DNA of 43,648 bases from Bacteroidota bacterium (GTDB lineage: Bacteria > Bacteroidota > Ignavibacteria > Ignavibacteriales > Melioribacteraceae), in NCBI GenBank assembly GCA_021820065.1, contig JAKAEE010000025.1, positions 1-43,648 of the forward strand. The letters are read 5' to 3'. Both the position numbers and the translations under genes were made by a program. This document shows, piece after piece, positions 41,467-43,648 of this stretch; within the stretch, counting starts at the first letter, position 1, and the number at the start of each line of letters is the position of its first letter. A model generated the notes under the pieces. The model did not search any database and was not told where the DNA came from. It saw only the letters and a list, made by a program, of their open reading frames with translations.

Positions 41467-41898
41467 CTAATTCATACTTACTAACAGAAACCCTTTTCCG
41501 GTTTTCTCAAAGTTGAATGTAGTAGCTAACTTTTGTTCCCCGCTTATGAAAGTAACCTGAACAGTATAGACTCCTTCACTTGCCGATTTGAATTCGCCGA
41601 ATTCATACTTGCTGCTTAGTTCAAGAAGCGCCGTAATTTTTTTGCAAATTCTTTTTACCTGGTTTAATTCCTCTTTGTTGGCTGGATTGAAGGAATCCTT
41701 GTGGGTTCTATTTTTGTCGTCGCCTTCGTAAGCAATTAAGTTTGCAGCTTTATTATATGCTTTGGTTTTGCTGAACTCCAACAAATTTTTGAGAGTGGAT
41801 TTAACCGTGTTTTCATCATTTGCTTGGGCGTACTGAACCTGTGTGCTGAAAGCCGCAAGTGTGAAAAGTATCATTCCAAAACTAAATAATCGTTTCAT
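41467..41898 (-). CDS. Secreted protein of unknown function (NTF2-like, DUF4878-like)
   Basis: A 143-residue protein with a signal peptide ending near QYAQA. The mature part starts with a helix carrying ENTVKSTLKNLLEFSKTKAYNKAANLI and ends in beta strands (GVYTVQVTFISGEQKLATTF). This order resembles small NTF2-like DUF4878 lipoproteins, but the match is weak. A GGAGGGAC ribosome site precedes the ATG. It seems to be monocistronic. Function unknown. Confidence 0.7.
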   Translation of the reverse strand: MKRLFSFGMILFTLAAFSTQVQYAQANDENTVKSTLKNLLEFSKTKAYNKAANLIAYEGDDKNRTHKDSFNPANKEELNQVKRICKKITALLELSSKYEFGEFKSASEGVYTVQVTFISGEQKLATTFNFEKTGKGFLLVSMN

Positions 41899-42040
41899 TT
41901 GTCCCTCCTACTGATGTCTAATTAATACTACGCAATTTGTACACTATGTGCGAAAAAATATTCTTTAAATCTTAGATTCAGCCGTGATTGCTCATTATTT
42001 TGCATTTGTGCATGGTAGTTATTCAACATCAATGCCAACT

Positions 42041-42820
42041 TTAGAATGTAAAATGTTTTATTCTTTCACCTTTTTCATCGATTTCTGTCATCGCTTCAAT
42101 ACCGATGTTAAGATGAAGATCGACAAATTTTTGCGTTACCGACTGATCCGATTTTTCTGTCTTCACACCGGAAGGAATCATCGGCAGATCGGAAACAAGC
42201 AGCAGCGCACCGCGGGCAATTTGATTTTTGTATCCTACTACAAATAAGGTAGCTGTTTCCATATCAATTGCAATTGCACCGAGCGTTCGTAAATATTTTT
42301 TGAATTTTTCATCCCATTCCCACAACCGCCGGTTTGTAGTGTAAATTACACCGGTTCTGTATTCTAATTTATGTGAGATGATTTTATCTGAAATAAACTT
42401 GTGAAGTTTGAACGAAGGAAGCGCCGGAACTTCAGGAGGAGAATAATCATTACTAGTTCCTTCTCCGCGTATTGCTGCTATTGGCAAAATGAAGTGGCCG
42501 ATTTCGGTCGATCGTTTTAAGCCGCCGCATTTGCCGAGAAATAAAACTGCCTTAGGGGAACGGGCAACCAGAAGATCCATTATAGTTGCGGCATTTGCAG
42601 AACCAATTCCAAAATTGATTATTGAGAGACCCGACGAATTCGTTGCCGTTTGCATTGGTTTTCCTTCGCCTCTAATATCGCATCCGAATTTCTCAGCAAA
42701 CTTTGTAACGTAATTATCAAAATTGGTCAGCAGCATATAATCGCCAAATTCATCAAGACTTGTTGCGGTGTATCTCGGCAGCCAGTTTTTTGCTATATCC
42801 AGTTTGGTTTTCATTTTCAT
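42041..42820 (-). CDS. AMP nucleosidase (Bacteroidetes type)
   Basis: A 259-residue member of the nucleoside phosphorylase fold that hydrolyses AMP to adenine and ribose-5-phosphate. Motifs: NWLPRYTATSLDEFGDYMLL at the start, FGIGSANAATIMDLL, VLFLGKCGGLKRSTEIG, RGEGTSNDY and the nucleoside-binding AIDMETATLF. The start is uncertain: ATG at 42847, 42820 or 42814 are in frame. The later ones fit the family length and avoid overlapping the PAP2 gene, whereas 42847 would overlap it by 20 bases. Confidence 0.88.
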   Translation of the reverse strand: MKMKTKLDIAKNWLPRYTATSLDEFGDYMLLTNFDNYVTKFAEKFGCDIRGEGKPMQTATNSSGLSIINFGIGSANAATIMDLLVARSPKAVLFLGKCGGLKRSTEIGHFILPIAAIRGEGTSNDYSPPEVPALPSFKLHKFISDKIISHKLEYRTGVIYTTNRRLWEWDEKFKKYLRTLGAIAIDMETATLFVVGYKNQIARGALLLVSDLPMIPSGVKTEKSDQSVTQKFVDLHLNIGIEAMTEIDEKGERIKHFTF

Positions 42821-42827
42821 TGTTTTA

Positions 42828-43418
42828 CTAGAATTCAACTCTTTCATATTTGTCCGTAATCTTTGTTTTTCTTTTTTTTAATATATTATCAATCTTCATT
42901 GCCAGGTAAGCAAAAATATATCCGAACACGGCTCCAATCAAAGCACCGCCAACTATATCTGATGGATAATGTACGCCGACATACGGGCGAGAAAAAGCGA
43001 GCAAGAATGCAACTATAAAAAGCGGCCATTTGTATTTGGGAAAAATTCTTGTGAAGTACACTGCCGCGGCAAAATTATTTACAGCGTGTGAGGACGGAAA
43101 GGAAAAAGACTGTGTAGCACCAACAAGCAGTCTAACATCCGGCAAAATATTGCACGGCCTAATTCTTTCCACTAGGTGCTTTACAAAATGACTGCTGAAT
43201 TGATCCGTTGCCGTAATAAGAACAAGAAAGACAACCGCCGCTATTCTTCCCGTTCTACCCCCCTTTATTGTTAGTATCAAGAAAAGCATGATGTAAGTGA
43301 TATACCAATTCTTTACCTCTGTAATAAAGGGGAAGAACTTGTCGAAAATAGGATTCGCAATAGTGTGATTTATGAAATAGAAAACACTTACATCAATTTG
43401 ATAAAGGAACTCTGTCAT
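42828..43418 (-). CDS. PAP2-family membrane phosphatase
   Basis: A 196-residue membrane protein with five or six helices and all three signature motifs of type 2 phosphatidic-acid phosphatases: KX6RP (K80-P88), PSSHA (108-112) and SRX5HX3D (S143, R144, H150, D154). Substrates in the family include undecaprenyl diphosphate and phosphatidylglycerol phosphate; which one is used here cannot be told. It lies directly upstream of AMP nucleosidase on the same strand. The 230 bases beyond its start up to the window end hold no convincing gene. Confidence 0.9.
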   Translation of the reverse strand: MTEFLYQIDVSVFYFINHTIANPIFDKFFPFITEVKNWYITYIMLFLILTIKGGRTGRIAAVVFLVLITATDQFSSHFVKHLVERIRPCNILPDVRLLVGATQSFSFPSSHAVNNFAAAVYFTRIFPKYKWPLFIVAFLLAFSRPYVGVHYPSDIVGGALIGAVFGYIFAYLAMKIDNILKKRKTKITDKYERVEF

Positions 43419-43648
43419 TTTCGTCCCGCATAACCCTAAAGAAAGATTGATTATTTATGCAAATTTCTTTATTTAAGCTCTGAAAAAATAATGATAATTG
43501 CGAGTTAAATTTAATCACATGAAGTTATGTCGCCTTGTTGTATATTCTGTCACATCAAAAAATAATGTTGTTGAAAACTGAAGCGAGAAAGCCACGACTG
43601 ATACTCATTTAAGAAATACTCTTGAAGAAAGAAGTTTCCAATTTTTTA

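Noticed and set aside
43419..43648. A possible gene start at the right edge (ATG near 43519)
   Set aside because: The frame closes after about 20 codons and has no ribosome site; the stretch looks like promoter or intergenic DNA.

Overview
The window looks like chromosomal DNA of an anaerobic or facultatively respiring member of the Bacteroidota/Chlorobiota side of the tree, most likely an Ignavibacteria-type organism. This is inferred from the mix of gene families: a Bacteroidetes-type AMP nucleosidase, a 23S-intervening-sequence-type four-helix-bundle protein, HemA/HemL C5 haem synthesis, and very many multihaem c-type cytochromes (MHCs). No rRNA, tRNA, CRISPR array or classical transposon was recognised. 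No gene-free stretch exceeds 300 bases.

Layout. (1) 1-3466, plus strand: the 3' part of ccmF (cytochrome c haem lyase), a HicBA toxin-antitoxin pair whose toxin is interrupted by a stop codon, a small lipoprotein and a beta-barrel-like protein. (2) 3509-8865, mixed strands: a PflX-like radical SAM protein, bacteriohemerythrin, a two-CW protein, hemL, a hotdog thioesterase and an MFS exporter. (3) 8898-19918, minus strand: a haem biosynthesis operon read as hemX-like, hemA, hemC, hemD, hemE, hemN, trmO, hemH, hemG, a small four-helix-bundle gene, hemB. With hemL it covers every step from glutamyl-tRNA to protohaem. Short arrays of degenerate 7-bp repeats lie at both ends of the four-helix-bundle gene, inside hemG and before hemG. 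(4) 20091-24513, minus: a promoter, a tetrahaem cytochrome, an outer-membrane barrel, a 14-haem cytochrome, an 11-haem lipoprotein and a terminator; it resembles a porin-cytochrome conduit. (5) 24532-29983, minus: a 19-haem cytochrome, a b-type cytochrome and a 16-haem-c/cytochrome-b fusion; a quinone-linked cytochrome module reminiscent of Geobacter CbcL. (6) 30000-37214, minus: a HybA-like ferredoxin, an NrfD-type quinone protein, a 13-haem cytochrome, a sensor kinase with haem-binding motifs and two response regulators carrying GcvH-like domains, then a terminator. (7) 37419-43418: a fused chorismate mutase/prephenate dehydratase/DAHP synthase, a barrel protein, a cupin, an EamA transporter, a secreted protein, AMP nucleosidase and a PAP2 phosphatase.

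How it fits together (inference). Regions 4-6 hold 77 c-type haem attachment sites in six cytochromes, not counting the kinase. Region 3 makes the haem, and CcmF in region 1 attaches it. Regions 5 and 6 each couple the menaquinone pool to periplasmic cytochromes, and region 4 could carry electrons across the outer membrane. The kinase and GcvH-like regulators probably sense periplasmic redox state or a ligand and tune the system. The most unusual items are the repeat-bounded four-helix-bundle cassette, the GcvH-domain response regulators (one with and one without the carrier lysine), the zinc-ribbon insertion in the kinase ATPase domain, the internally duplicated 19-haem cytochrome and the three-enzyme aromatic fusion.
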